Of a DNA stretch of 64,000 nucleotides, positions 8,291-17,208 are shown one piece after another. How positions within the stretch are numbered: position 1 is the stretch's first letter; each line of letters starts with the position of its first letter. Below the pieces are notes generated by a model. It made no database searches, had not been told where the DNA came from, and saw nothing but the letters and a program-made list of their open reading frames with translations. A program made the translations under genes and the position numbers. Source of the DNA: Sphingomonas hankookensis (GTDB taxonomy: Bacteria > Pseudomonadota > Alphaproteobacteria > Sphingomonadales > Sphingomonadaceae); assembly GCF_022664465.1 (NCBI RefSeq), contig NZ_JAKREV010000001.1, forward strand, positions 186,001 to 250,000, in the 5' to 3' direction.

Positions 8291-9922
8291 TCAGCGCCCG
8301 TTGCAGGCGAAGTAGACCGAGCTGAACACCGGCGGGCCGGCGTCCTGCTTGGTCGTGTCCGCCGCGCGGATCGTCGAACGGTCCGAGGCGCTGGTTTCGC
8401 CCGCGACCAAGTTGAGGCAGGGCACGCTCGACACCGACTTCACGATGCCGTTGACGTAGCGCATGTCCGAACCGCCACGCTGACGGATCGCCGCCGGGGC
8501 GAGCGCGGTCTGGATGAAGGTGAAGTTGGCGTAGGTGCTATAGGTACGCGGCAGCAGGTCTTCGCCATTGTTCGAGTCGATTTCGGTCGAGAACGAGTCG
8601 GCGGTCGCGCCCAGCGTGCGCTGCGCCGCGATCATGAACTGCATGAAGCCGCGATAGCCGTTGTCGATGTCGAAACCGTCATCGTCGGCGCCGGTGATCG
8701 CGACATACTTCAGATTGGTGGTGCCACCGAAGATTTCGATGCCATCATCGGCCGAGTTGTGGCTCTGAATATGATCCAGAACGGTGCCCGAACCGGTGCC
8801 GCCCAGCGTCAGGCCCTGCAGTTCGTTGCCGTCGCTGATCGCGATGCCCGAATAGCGGATCTGGACGTAGGACATCTGGCCCGAGCTGTCGGCGGCGTTC
8901 GGGCCACCGTAGAAGCGACCGGTCACACCCTCGATCGCCTGCTGGCAAGTCGTCGACGAGCCCGCAGCGTTGTTCGGGCCGGTGCCGGTGGCGCAGACCG
9001 CGGTCGGTGCACGGCCGAGCAGGATGATGCCGCCCCACTGACCCTGCGTCGCGTCCGACACGCCGTTGCTGACGGTGTTCTGCTGCGAGGTGAATACGAT
9101 CGGCGCGTCGCGCGTACCGATCGCCGAGATTTTCGAACCGCGGTTGACCAGCAGCAGGTCGTTGGTCGCTTCGGTCGAGTCGGCGGCGATGACGACGCCC
9201 GCGGCGATGGTCAGCGTGGCGCCGGTACCACCGGTGGTGCCGAGGTCGGCACCGACTTCGGTCTGGCCGCGCAGGCGATAAACCACGCCGGCGATCTTCG
9301 GCAGGGAAAGGTCTGCGGTGATGTTCTGGGGCAGGCGGCAGTACCGGATCGTCGGAGTCGACGAACTGTTCGTGCCATCATCCAGCGTGCCGGTCGGGCA
9401 GACCGAGGTCGCCGCGGCATAGGTGCCGATCGACGGCACCGCGGTGCAGCGCGCGCCCGAACCACCGAATTCGGCCGAGGTCGAGTTGCAGGTCCAACCC
9501 TGGAACGCGGTGTCGGTCGGGCCGTTCAGCGCACCGACGAAGTTGGTGCTGGTGAAGAAGCTGTTGATCGTCGACGGATCGGTCGCGGTGGTCAGCGAGG
9601 TGCTGCCGGCCGGGTACATGCCGTTCAGCGTCGAACCGATGCCGCTGACATTGTTGTTGGTGCCGGCGTTGACGATGGCGAGCTGTTCGTCGGGCGTGAT
9701 CGAGATGCCGTTGACGGTGGTCGATGCGGCGAACTGCGCTGCGGTGATCGCGCTCGGCGTGGCCGACGGGGTCGGCGTCGGGGTCGGCGCAGGAGCGGGT
9801 ACGGTCACGTTGATGCTGCCGGCACCCGGCGAAGCGACGCCGTCGGCACCGCTGCACCCGGCGAGTGCGGCACAGGCCGTCGACGCCATGAGAATAAAGC
9901 CGAAGCGCTTGCTGCTGGCCAT
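8291..9922 (-). CDS. Large secreted beta-rich lipoprotein, partner of the TonB receptor
   Basis: A 543-residue protein with a lipobox (ALAGC, Cys near residue 23), then a Pro/Thr-rich tether (PAPAPTPTPTPS). A long body rich in Gly, Asn, Asp, Ser and Thr follows. Repeated short hydrophobic strands (LDHIQSHNSADDGIEIFGG, YVAITGADDDGFDIDNG) look like right-handed parallel beta-helix turns with acidic loops. I do not recognise a named family. It is probably a surface or periplasmic lipoprotein binding or processing the ligand of the downstream TonB receptor (inference from pairing). The ATG at 9922 is chosen because it starts the signal peptide; the frame runs open to 10009. About six Cys lie in the mature part. 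Confidence 0.85.
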   Translation of the reverse strand: MASSKRFGFILMASTACAALAGCSGADGVASPGAGSINVTVPAPAPTPTPTPSATPSAITAAQFAASTTVNGISITPDEQLAIVNAGTNNNVSGIGSTLNGMYPAGSTSLTTATDPSTINSFFTSTNFVGALNGPTDTAFQGWTCNSTSAEFGGSGARCTAVPSIGTYAAATSVCPTGTLDDGTNSSSTPTIRYCRLPQNITADLSLPKIAGVVYRLRGQTEVGADLGTTGGTGATLTIAAGVVIAADSTEATNDLLLVNRGSKISAIGTRDAPIVFTSQQNTVSNGVSDATQGQWGGIILLGRAPTAVCATGTGPNNAAGSSTTCQQAIEGVTGRFYGGPNAADSSGQMSYVQIRYSGIAISDGNELQGLTLGGTGSGTVLDHIQSHNSADDGIEIFGGTTNLKYVAITGADDDGFDIDNGYRGFMQFMIAAQRTLGATADSFSTEIDSNNGEDLLPRTYSTYANFTFIQTALAPAAIRQRGGSDMRYVNGIVKSVSSVPCLNLVAGETSASDRSTIRAADTTKQDAGPPVFSSVYFACNGR

Positions 9923-10042
9923 CACCGATGAACTCCCGAAACTTGGTTGGTCATTATGCGGGCGCGTTGGCCCGGCGATCGTCCAAGGCTCCCCCTTCGG
10001 CCGATCCACATCAGCGCGTTAGGGACGGTGGATGACGGGAAC

Positions 10043-10093
10043 GTGCGATTTCGGTGAAGTTTCGGAGACGTTACGGTTTCGGTTTTGTGACAG
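10043..10093 (-). promoter_or_regulatory. Tandem 11-bp array resembling PhoB (Pho box) half-sites
   Basis: On the minus strand, 7-mers CTGTCAC, CCGAAAC, ACGTCTC, ACTTCAC and ATCGCAC are separated by 4-nt spacers AAAA, CGTA, CGAA and CGAA. The period is exactly 11 bp across 51 bp. The PhoB box is known as 7-bp direct repeats of CTGTCAT-type spaced by 4 nt; the first unit matches well and the others are degraded. The array lies about 120 bp upstream of the lipoprotein start. Regulation by PhoB is inference. Confidence 0.45.
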
Positions 10094-10110
10094 CGTGCTG
10101 AAGCCAATAG

Positions 10111-10722
10111 TCGCCTGCGTCGCAGCCCCAAGCCGACGTGCAGCGCGAGATCGAGGCCGGGGAGGGTGCGTTCAGTCGCATATTCCTCGAGCTGACCGCG
10201 GGGCTACGGCGGTGGGCGCTGCGTACCGAGGTATGGCAGCGTGGCAAGTGGCGCGGGGCGGTGCTGTCTGCGAGCGGCGTCGACGTCGGTACGCTGATCG
10301 GCGCGGCGGACGTGCGGGAGATCATCGAGAACGTCATCGCGCGCAACGTTGGGTTAATCAAGGACGTGTCGCAGCAGGCGCAGGGCAGGATCACCGACGC
10401 CGTGTTCCGCGGGCTCAACCAACGCTTGCCCGCCCGCGACGTGGCCCGAGAGATACGGCAGGCCGTCGATATGTCGCAGCGGCGCGCCATGGGTATCGCC
10501 AGTCACCAGCTTTCGGACATCAGCAACCGTCTGGCGGACGAGCGGCGGCGAGAAGGGGGGCTGGATACTTGGATGTGGATCCATTCAGCAAAGAAACACC
10601 CGCGCGCCGAACATTTGGCCCGCAACGGCAAGGAATACACCGACGAGACGGCGTCGACCGACAGACCGGGTTCGCTGCCCTTCTGCGGATGCAGGTCACG
10701 CGCCGTGCTGGTGTCCGTTTAG
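10111..10722 (+). pseudogene. Truncated phage head morphogenesis protein (SPP1 gp7/Mu F-like)
   Basis: The frame opens after a TAG at 10108 and first offers a GTG at 10138, giving 194 residues without the long N-terminal region of intact gp7-type minor head proteins. The C-terminus is typical: a helical core, then WIHSAKKHPRAEHLARNGK, KEYTDE and the Cys pair LPFCGCRSRAVL. In phages this protein sits with the portal and helps initiate capsid assembly. No ribosome-binding site precedes the GTG, and residues upstream of it (SPASQPQAD) look like protein interior, so this is a remnant. The break lies near 10110. Confidence 0.75.
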
Positions 10723-10862
10723 GCTTGGTCGCGGGTCGTTTGAGGGCAGCAGATGTAACAAATTGTTTCCTGACTAGCAGACCCTCAAGATTAACATGCA
10801 ATGGCGCTGGGGTAGATGTTACGTCTCTATCGCGCCGTTTGGCGCTGGAATGGGAGGTTTCG

Positions 10863-11183
10863 ATGAAGGCACTAATCCCAACTTTCACCGCTGCTGCTTT
10901 ATTCTTATCACCGTCGCAAGCTTTGGCGCAGCACGAAAACATTGTCTATCGCTCGATCGCCTTGGAAGCTTGTAACGTCGAAGGATATGGCGGGTATCCC
11001 GATTATCCAACTTGCACCGAAGAAACTTACCAGCATATGGTGTATTTCGGCTCTTACCCGGTATTCTCTGTCGCTCCACCCCCGTCGGGCCCGCCCGTAT
11101 ATAATCTTGGACCTTTAGGATGTATCGGTTCCCAGGTGCGAGACGGACGTTGCCACGTTAGCGACGAAGGCGGCGATCCCTAA
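10863..11183 (+). CDS. Small secreted protein of unknown function (moron-like)
   Basis: A 106-residue protein with a clear signal peptide (cleavage about residue 22, ALAQH). The mature part is rich in Tyr, Gly and Pro (YGGYPDYPTC, PPPSGPPVYN) and has four Cys that could form two disulfides. I do not recognise a family. GGGAGG lies 6 nt before the ATG at 10863. The gene sits between two phage head-gene fragments and is followed by its own hairpin, the usual context of a phage moron. Codon use includes more A/T-ending codons than neighbours. The longer frame starting at 10032 is not supported. Confidence 0.65.
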   Translation: MKALIPTFTAAALFLSPSQALAQHENIVYRSIALEACNVEGYGGYPDYPTCTEETYQHMVYFGSYPVFSVAPPPSGPPVYNLGPLGCIGSQVRDGRCHVSDEGGDP

Positions 11184-11217
11184 GTCGCGTATCCCTTCAC
11201 TGGGCAGCGAAGTCATG

Positions 11218-11247
11218 CTCGCCGAGGTTTAAGGCGCCCTCGGCGAG
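11218..11247 (+). terminator. Hairpin after the small secreted protein gene
   Basis: A perfect 10-bp stem (11218-11227 with 11238-11247) with a 10-nt loop lies 34 nt after the stop. TAACAATTTCCTT follows, which is moderately T-rich. It suggests the secreted gene is an independent transcription unit. Confidence 0.65.
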
Positions 11248-11348
11248 TAACAATTTCCTTCCGTTGATAAAGGGCCGGTATCAGCCATACCTGACGCCCC
11301 GCATTGGCGGCGGTAATCGCCCCCCCTGCGCCCGCATAGCTATGCCAA

Positions 11349-11456
11349 ATGGCCATGTTCCAAGACCGCCTGACGCTGGACGCCCCCCGCCGCACTGCTG
11401 ACGGGTATTTGGCCGTGCGCGCGAAGGCGGCTCGTCGCATTCCTGCTGCAGGATGA
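11349..11456 (+). pseudogene. 5' fragment of a phage DUF2213 gene
   Basis: The frame from ATG 11349 reads MAMFQDRLTLDAPRRTADGY then LAVRAKAAR before going out of frame and stopping at 11456. The pattern (short start, LDAPRRTxDGYL, VRAxAAR) matches the N-terminus of phage DUF2213 proteins, which normally follow gp7-type genes in head operons. Only about 30 codons survive; downstream sequence switches into the integrase fragment. Assignment is from recalled family pattern on a short stretch. Confidence 0.55.
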
Positions 11457-11475
11457 AGTCGGCGGCGGTGCGGTC

Positions 11476-12337
11476 GTGACCGATCTGGTCCCTGCCCTGT
11501 TCCATCGCTTCATCGCGTGGCGAATAGGGCTGCACGCCTTCGACTTGGAATGGGACAAGCAGTCGTACAGCTATAAGTCGGAGGGCGTGTCTGCAGACAC
11601 CGTGGATCGGAACCTGAATGACATTCGGGCTGCCGTGAACCACGCCGAATCGAACATGCGCATCCCATATGCGCCGAAAATACCGACCGTGCCGAAAGAC
11701 CTGCTAAATCCCCTGCGCGAGCGCGTGCTTACGCTGCAGGAGTTGGGACGAATCGCATGGTATGCGAAGCACTATCCGCACCTGTTCCGCTTCGTCGCGC
11801 TGCAGGTCGCTACGTCGGTTCGCCCAATGGCTGCGATGGCGTTCGATCCAAAGCGACAGTACGATGATCGCTACGGGCTGATCGACCTGCAGCCAGAAGC
11901 CGCGCCACGTACGAAGAAGCGGAATGCCATCGTGCCGGCGATTCGCCCGATGCGGGTTGTATTGCGCGCGTGGGCCGCAGACCCCGGAACCAAGCAGACC
12001 GAATCAATCAAGACGGCGTGGCGGATCATGCGCCGCATCCTGCAGCTCTCCGACGATGTTTTTCCCCAAGACGATTCGCCACACGATCGCGACGTGGCTC
12101 TACAACGACGACACGGTGCCAGAGCGGCAGATCGCCGAGTTGCTGGGCCATGAGGGCAATTTGCGGGAAACGACGAAGCGTTACGTGAAGTACGATCCGC
12201 AGCGGCTGCAGCAGGCCACGAAGGCGCTGGCCAGAATATGGCTGCAGGTATCGCAAGAGGCGCGAAAGTATTCCGCTGTCCATTTGCTGTCCAAGACCAG
12301 AAACGAACAGCGGAAAGTAATTCACAGACCGCTATAA
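11476..12337 (+). pseudogene. Frameshifted, N-terminally truncated tyrosine integrase
   Basis: Two overlapping frames together make a tyrosine recombinase. The first frame (from GTG 11476; the frame is open further upstream without a convincing start) carries the SAM-like region and the first catalytic Arg in TSVRPMAAM. The second frame carries IRHTIATWLY, LLGHEGN and the Tyr region RYVKYDP. The reading frame shifts near 12058-12070 in a T5-C4 run, so either a real +1 change or a sequencing error separates them. The end lies 28 nt from the tRNA-Val 3' end, consistent with tRNA-targeted integration. The N-terminal arm-binding domain is missing at the junction with the DUF2213 fragment. Confidence 0.75.
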
Positions 12338-12365
12338 TTTTGCTACCATTCCCAAGCGTTAGGAA

Positions 12366-12440
12366 TGGTGGGCGCGACAGGGATTGAACCTGTGACCCCA
12401 CCCGTGTGAAGGGTGTGCTCTACCGCTGAGCTACGCGCCC
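12366..12440 (-). tRNA. tRNA-Val (CAC)
   Basis: The complement folds fully: acceptor GGGCGCG with CGCGCCC, anticodon loop TTCACAC (anticodon CAC), T-arm GGTTCAATC and encoded CCA. Its 3' end is part of an 8-bp inverted repeat (12345-12369) that abuts the integrase fragment, so this is the probable attachment site. Confidence 0.96.
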
Positions 12441-12491
12441 GGAAACCCGGAGGCCGGCTCCCTAAAGGGGACCGGCGTTGCTGTCCAGACC

Positions 12492-12764
12492 TTAATTCAC
12501 CGAATCCTTCAGGCCCTTGCCGGCCTTGAACTTCGGCTGCGACGACGCCTTGATCGTCATCGGTTCACCGGTCCGCGGATTGCGGCCGGTCGATGCCTTG
12601 CGCTTCGACACCGAAAACGTGCCGAACCCGACGAGGCGGACTTCATCGCCCTTCTTGAGCGCCGCCGAGATGACGTCGAATACCGCTTCGACCGCCTTCA
12701 TCGCATCGCCGCGGGTTAGCCCCGAATGGTCGGCGACCTGCCCGATCAGCTCCTGCTTGTTCAT
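12492..12764 (-). CDS. hupB: HU-family nucleoid protein
   Basis: A 90-residue histone-like DNA-binding protein beginning MNKQELI. The HU signature VGFGTFSVSKRKA and GRNPRTGE lie about residues 45-63, and the beta-arm with the Arg-Asn-Pro tip is intact. It bends DNA non-specifically and acts as a dimer in the nucleoid. The start at 12764 (purine-rich AAGGGGG upstream) is chosen over the extension to 12869. It lies downstream of lon on the same strand, as in many proteobacteria, with tRNA-Val following. Confidence 0.95.
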   Translation of the reverse strand: MNKQELIGQVADHSGLTRGDAMKAVEAVFDVISAALKKGDEVRLVGFGTFSVSKRKASTGRNPRTGEPMTIKASSQPKFKAGKGLKDSVN

Positions 12765-12916
12765 CCCGTGGAACCCCCTTCGTCCTTTGAAACACTGTCG
12801 AAAACCCGAACGCGGCAATAAGGCCGCTCGAACGGGCGCTGTCAAAGCAAATTGGACGCATTCGCGCAATCCATATGGATTGCGGTCAGTCGCCCCGCAT
12901 GATCGCTTCAGCGAGA

Positions 12917-12945
12917 AGGGCGGACGACCATCGGCCGCCCGCCCT
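12917..12945 (-). terminator. Possible terminator between lon and hupB
   Basis: AGGGCGG (12917-12923) pairs with CCGCCCT (12939-12945) just after the lon stop. TTCTCG follows on the minus strand. Alternative pairings with the neighbouring CCGCCC exist, so this is weak. Confidence 0.35.
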
Positions 12946-12950
12946 GCCCG

Positions 12951-15434
12951 TCAATGCGGTCGCGACTCGGCGATGCCCGGTACCGGCACCGGCGGTTGCG
13001 CCGCAAGGTCGTCGGCCTCGGTCCAGTCGATCGCCGTCAGCGAATCGGTGAGGGCGAGGCGCAGCACCTCATCGACATGCGCCACCGGGATGATCTCCAG
13101 CCCGTTCAGGATATTGGCGGGGATTTCCGCCAGATCCTTTTCGTTCTCGACCGGGATCAGCACCGTCTTGATTCCACCACGCAGCGCCGCGAGCAGCTTT
13201 TCCTTGAGGCCCCCGATCGGCAGCACGCGGCCACGCAGCGTCACCTCGCCGGTCATCGCCACCTCGCGCCGCACCGGCACCCCGGTCAGCGTCGACACGA
13301 TCGAGGTGACAAGGCCGATGCCCGCCGACGGTCCGTCTTTCGGGACCGCCCCTTCGGGCAAGTGGATATGGACGTCCTTGCGGTGAAACAGGCTGGGTTT
13401 GATACCATAGCCGGGCGAGCGCGCCTTGACGTAGCTCCACGCCGCCTCGACCGATTCCTTCATCACGTCGCCCAGCTTGCCGGTCGTCTTGACCGATCCC
13501 TTGCCCGGAACCGTCACGCTCTCGATCGTCAGCAATTCGCCGCCGACCTCGGTCCAGGCGAGCCCGGTGACCGCACCGATCTGATGCTCCTCCTCGCCCA
13601 CGCCGAAGCGATACTTACGCACGCCGGCGAACTCGGCGAGATTGTCGGGCGTCACGGTGACCGACGTCGCCTTGCCCTCGAGGATACGGCGCAGCGCCTT
13701 GCGCGCCAGCTTCGCAATCTCACGCTCCAGCGTACGGACGCCGGCTTCGCGGGTGTAGAAGCGGATCAGGTCGCGCAGGCCGGTCTGGGTCAGCTCGAAC
13801 TCGCCGGGCTTCAACCCGTGCGCGTCGACCTGCTTGGCGACCAGATGCCGTTCGGCGATCTCGACCTTCTCGTCCTCGGTATAGCCCTCCAGCCGGATGA
13901 TCTCCATCCGGTCGAGCAACGGCTGCGGCAGGTTCAGCGTGTTCGCGGTGCACACGAACATCACGTCCGACAGATCGATATCGATCTCCAGATAGTGATC
14001 GTTGAACTTCGCATTCTGTTCGGGGTCGAGCACCTCCAGCAGCGCCGATGCCGGATCGCCGCGGAAATCCTGTCCCAGCTTGTCGATTTCGTCGAGCAGG
14101 AACAGCGGGTTGGACGCGCCGGCCTTTTTCAGGTTGGTGACGATCTTGCCCGGCAGCGAGCCGATATAGGTGCGGCGATGGCCGCGAATCTCGGCCTCGT
14201 CACGCACGCCGCCCAGCGACTGGCGGATGAACTCGCGCCCCGTCGCCTTGGCGATCGACTTGCCGAGGCTAGTCTTGCCGACGCCGGGCGGGCCGACGAG
14301 GCACAGGATTGGCCCCTTTAGCTTGTTGGTGCGTGCCTGCACCGCGAGATACTCGACGATCCGGTCCTTGACCTTCTCCAGCGCATAATGATCCTCGTCG
14401 AGGACGTTCTGCGCGACGGCGATGTCCTTCTTGAGCTTCGACTTCTTGCCCCAAGGCAAGCCCAGCAGGACGTCCAGATAGTTGCGCACGACGGTCGCCT
14501 CGGCGCTCATCGGCGCCATCGTCTTGAGCTTCTTCAGCTCCGACGTCGCCTTGGCCCGCGCTTCCTTGCTGAGCTTCAGCGTCGCGATCTTCTGCGTCAG
14601 CTCGGCGACCTCGTCGCCATCGCCATCCTCGCCCTCATTGCCGAGTTCGCGCTGGATCGCCTTCAGCTGCTCGTTGAGATAATATTCGCGCTGGGTCTTC
14701 TCCATCTGCCGCTTCACGCGGCTACGGATCTTCTTCTCGACCTGCAACACGCCCAGCTCGCCTTCCATGAAGGCGAAAACCATCTCCAGCCGCTTGTGCG
14801 GGTCGGCCTCGACCAGCAGCGCCTGTTTGTCGGCGACCTTGACCGCGATGTTGCCGGCGACGGCGTCGGCAAGGCGCGAGGGATCGTCCAGCTCGGACAG
14901 CTGCACCGCGGTTTCGGCGGGCAGCTTCTTGTTGAGCTTGGCGTAATTCTCGAACTGATCGACGACCGAGCGCATCAGCGCCTTCAGCTCGGCACTCGGC
15001 TGGGCGACCGCATCGGCGACGCGCTCCTCCATGCCTTCCTCGGCGTCTTCGAGCGTAGTGTCGTCGGCCTCGGCCGGGGTGACCGTCGCGACCAGATAAT
15101 TGTCGACCGTCTCCAGCTCGGTCAGCGTCGCGCGCGCCTTGCCGGACACCAGCACCCGCACGGTGCCGTCGGGCAGCTTGAGCATCTGCATAACCTCTGC
15201 CGACACGCCCACGTCGTACAGGTCGTCGCGCGCCGGATCGTCCTCACCCGGATCGAGCTGCGCCACGAGGAAGATTTCCTTCGATCCCGCCATCGCCGCT
15301 TCCAATGCAGCGACCGACTTGTCCCGTCCGACGAACAGCGGCACGATCATATGCGGAAAGACGACGATATCGCGCAGCGGCAGCACCGGCAGCTTCAGCG
15401 GCTCGGACGAAACGGAATTGGTAATCTCGGACAT
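12951..15434 (-). CDS. lon: ATP-dependent protease Lon
   Basis: An 827-residue AAA+ protease degrading misfolded and regulatory proteins in the cytosol. The N-terminal LonN domain begins [18 protein letters not shown]. Walker [10 protein letters not shown] (Lys387) and Walker B FLLDEIDK follow. The C-terminal protease domain has the Ser-Lys dyad: Ser703 in KDGPSAG and Lys746 in GLKEKLL. The length matches bacterial LonA. The start is ATG 15434 (MSEITNSV) with GGAG upstream. It diverges from the M1 peptidase gene; the 94-bp gap must hold both promoters. I do not see a convincing heat-shock promoter by eye. Confidence 0.97.
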   Translation of the reverse strand: MSEITNSVSSEPLKLPVLPLRDIVVFPHMIVPLFVGRDKSVAALEAAMAGSKEIFLVAQLDPGEDDPARDDLYDVGVSAEVMQMLKLPDGTVRVLVSGKARATLTELETVDNYLVATVTPAEADDTTLEDAEEGMEERVADAVAQPSAELKALMRSVVDQFENYAKLNKKLPAETAVQLSELDDPSRLADAVAGNIAVKVADKQALLVEADPHKRLEMVFAFMEGELGVLQVEKKIRSRVKRQMEKTQREYYLNEQLKAIQRELGNEGEDGDGDEVAELTQKIATLKLSKEARAKATSELKKLKTMAPMSAEATVVRNYLDVLLGLPWGKKSKLKKDIAVAQNVLDEDHYALEKVKDRIVEYLAVQARTNKLKGPILCLVGPPGVGKTSLGKSIAKATGREFIRQSLGGVRDEAEIRGHRRTYIGSLPGKIVTNLKKAGASNPLFLLDEIDKLGQDFRGDPASALLEVLDPEQNAKFNDHYLEIDIDLSDVMFVCTANTLNLPQPLLDRMEIIRLEGYTEDEKVEIAERHLVAKQVDAHGLKPGEFELTQTGLRDLIRFYTREAGVRTLEREIAKLARKALRRILEGKATSVTVTPDNLAEFAGVRKYRFGVGEEEHQIGAVTGLAWTEVGGELLTIESVTVPGKGSVKTTGKLGDVMKESVEAAWSYVKARSPGYGIKPSLFHRKDVHIHLPEGAVPKDGPSAGIGLVTSIVSTLTGVPVRREVAMTGEVTLRGRVLPIGGLKEKLLAALRGGIKTVLIPVENEKDLAEIPANILNGLEIIPVAHVDEVLRLALTDSLTAIDWTEADDLAAQPPVPVPGIAESRPH

Positions 15435-15528
15435 GGACACTCCACGACCCGGCCGAACTGCCGGACCCACGACCTTATATGGTGGCAATTGCCGCGCCAT
15501 CAATCACCGTTCGTCGGCGCACTGACCC

Positions 15529-17208
15529 ATGACGGTATCGATCGCGTTCGCGCTGGCCGCGGCGGTGCAGGGCACGCCTGCCGCCAGCGTGCCGCCGGTC
15601 CATCCGATGACGCTGCGTTCGGGCGGCGCGGTCGCGCCCGAACGTGCCGAGCTGCGCCTCACCCATGCCGATCTGGCGATTGAGGCCTTGCCCGCGCGGC
15701 GGATGCTGTCGGCGCGGGCGACGCTGACGCTCACCGCGCAGGCGCCGGTACCGCGGCTGACGATCGACCTCGACGATGCGCTGCCGGTATCGGCGATTTG
15801 GGTCGACGGCGCCGCGCTGCCGCGCGATCGCTGGCGGCAGGGGGGCGGGCAGGTCGTGATCGACCGCCCGCTCGCCGCCGGCCAGAGCGCGAGGGTCGAG
15901 GTTCGCTATGCCGGGCAACCGCGCGTCGCCCGGCGGGCGCCCTGGGACGACGGATTTGTCTGGAGCAGCTGGCAGGGCAAGCCATGGTTCGGCACGACCG
16001 CGCAGCAGACAGGGTGCGACCTGTGGTGGCCGTGCCTCGATTTCCCGAGCGGCGAACCGGCTTCGGTCGACCTGCACCTCACCGTCCCCGCCGGCCTGTC
16101 CGCGCCCGCTAACGGCGTTCTGCGCGGGGTCGATCGGCTGCCGGGTGGACGGACGACATGGCATTGGCATGCGGGGTCGACCAACCCCTATGCGCTGGCG
16201 ATCAGCGTCGGCCCGTATCGCGAGATCAAGGGCAGCTATCGCAGCCGCTTCGGCAACGTCATACCGCTCGATTTCTGGCACCTGGAAGGCAAGGACGCGC
16301 AGGCGGCCGAACTGTTCGCCGAGTTTGCGCCGACGCTCGACTTCTTCGAATCGACCATCGGCCCCTACCCGTTCGCCGACCAGAAGATGGGTGTGGTCGA
16401 GACGCCGTATCTTGGCATGGAGCATCAGACGATCAACGCCTATGGCAATGACTACAAGGCCGCGCCGGAGGGGTTCGACTGGCTGTTCCAGCATGAATTC
16501 AGCCACGAATGGTTCGGCAACCAGCTGACCGCGGCCGACTGGGACGATTTCTGGCTGCACGAGGCGTTCGCCTCGTACATGCAGCCGCTCTACGGCCAGT
16601 GGCGCGAGGGCGACGCGCGCTACATATCGATGCTGCTGATCCAGCGGCAGCGGGTCGCCAACCAGGCACCGATCGTGTCGGGGAAGTCGCTGACCTCCCG
16701 CGAAGTGAACGGGGCACAGGGGCCGGGCACCGACGTCTATTTCAAGGGCGCGTGGATGCTGCACAGCCTGCGCCACCTGATCGGCGATCGCGCCTTCTTC
16801 GCCGCGACCCGGCGGCTGCTCTATGGCCGCCCCGATCCGCAGCCCGGCAACTTCAAGCCGCGCTTCGCCACGACGCGCGATTTCGAAGTCGCGGTGGCGC
16901 AGGAGAGCGGGCGGGACCTCGGCTGGTTCTTCGACGTGTATTTGCGACACGCCGCGCTGCCCGACCTGATCGAGCAGCGCAGCGGCGATCGGCTGACGCT
17001 GCGCTGGCAGGTCCCGGGCAATGGCCCCTTCCCGCTGCCGGTCGAGATCATGGTGGATGGCCAGCCGCGCACGCTGGCGATGGCGAGCGGCGCGGACACG
17101 ATCGTCGTGCCGGCCGGCGCGCATGTCGTCATCGATCCCATGGCGCGGTTGCTGCGACGGTCGGTCGCGATCGAACGGATGCAGCGCCCAAGCGTTGCGG
17201 CCCCATGA
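15529..17208 (+). CDS. M1-family zinc metallopeptidase, secreted
   Basis: A 559-residue aminopeptidase-type protein. The zinc site HEFSHEW gives His322, Glu323 and His326, and WLHEAF gives Glu345, exactly the HExxH-18-E spacing of gluzincins. The exopeptidase motif is GMEHQ near residue 303 instead of the classic GAMEN. A short hydrophobic N-terminus (SIAFALAAAVQG) suggests export to the periplasm. The N-terminal beta-saddle precedes the catalytic domain; the C-terminal helical domain is short. It overlaps the next small gene by 4 nt (ATGA). Confidence 0.9.
   Translation: MTVSIAFALAAAVQGTPAASVPPVHPMTLRSGGAVAPERAELRLTHADLAIEALPARRMLSARATLTLTAQAPVPRLTIDLDDALPVSAIWVDGAALPRDRWRQGGGQVVIDRPLAAGQSARVEVRYAGQPRVARRAPWDDGFVWSSWQGKPWFGTTAQQTGCDLWWPCLDFPSGEPASVDLHLTVPAGLSAPANGVLRGVDRLPGGRTTWHWHAGSTNPYALAISVGPYREIKGSYRSRFGNVIPLDFWHLEGKDAQAAELFAEFAPTLDFFESTIGPYPFADQKMGVVETPYLGMEHQTINAYGNDYKAAPEGFDWLFQHEFSHEWFGNQLTAADWDDFWLHEAFASYMQPLYGQWREGDARYISMLLIQRQRVANQAPIVSGKSLTSREVNGAQGPGTDVYFKGAWMLHSLRHLIGDRAFFAATRRLLYGRPDPQPGNFKPRFATTRDFEVAVAQESGRDLGWFFDVYLRHAALPDLIEQRSGDRLTLRWQVPGNGPFPLPVEIMVDGQPRTLAMASGADTIVVPAGAHVVIDPMARLLRRSVAIERMQRPSVAAP

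Larger units (their letters stand above)
10111..12369. mobile_element. Prophage remnant next to tRNA-Val
   Basis: This block contains an N-terminally truncated gp7-type head gene, a secreted-protein gene with its own hairpin, the start of a DUF2213 gene and a frameshifted tyrosine integrase ending 28 nt from the 3' end of tRNA-Val. gp7-type and DUF2213 genes usually sit together in tailed-phage head modules, so the rest of the phage appears deleted. No second copy of the tRNA 3' end was seen at the left border near 10.1 kb. Base composition around 10.74-11.3 kb looks less GC-rich than the flanks. Confidence 0.7.

Noticed and set aside
8261..9931. 556-codon plus-strand frame opposite the lipoprotein gene
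   Set aside because: Arg/Gly-rich shadow of a minus-strand gene that has a lipobox signal peptide.
10010..10137. Left attachment site duplicating the tRNA-Val 3' end
   Set aside because: Reading this stretch for the tRNA T-arm and acceptor sequence found no match.
10032..10862. N-terminal extension of the small secreted protein frame
   Set aside because: It lies out of frame over the gp7 fragment; a signal peptide and strong ribosome-binding site mark the real start at 10863.
12954..15683. Long plus-strand frames opposite lon
   Set aside because: They mirror the lon coding strand, lack ribosome-binding sites and show no family motif.
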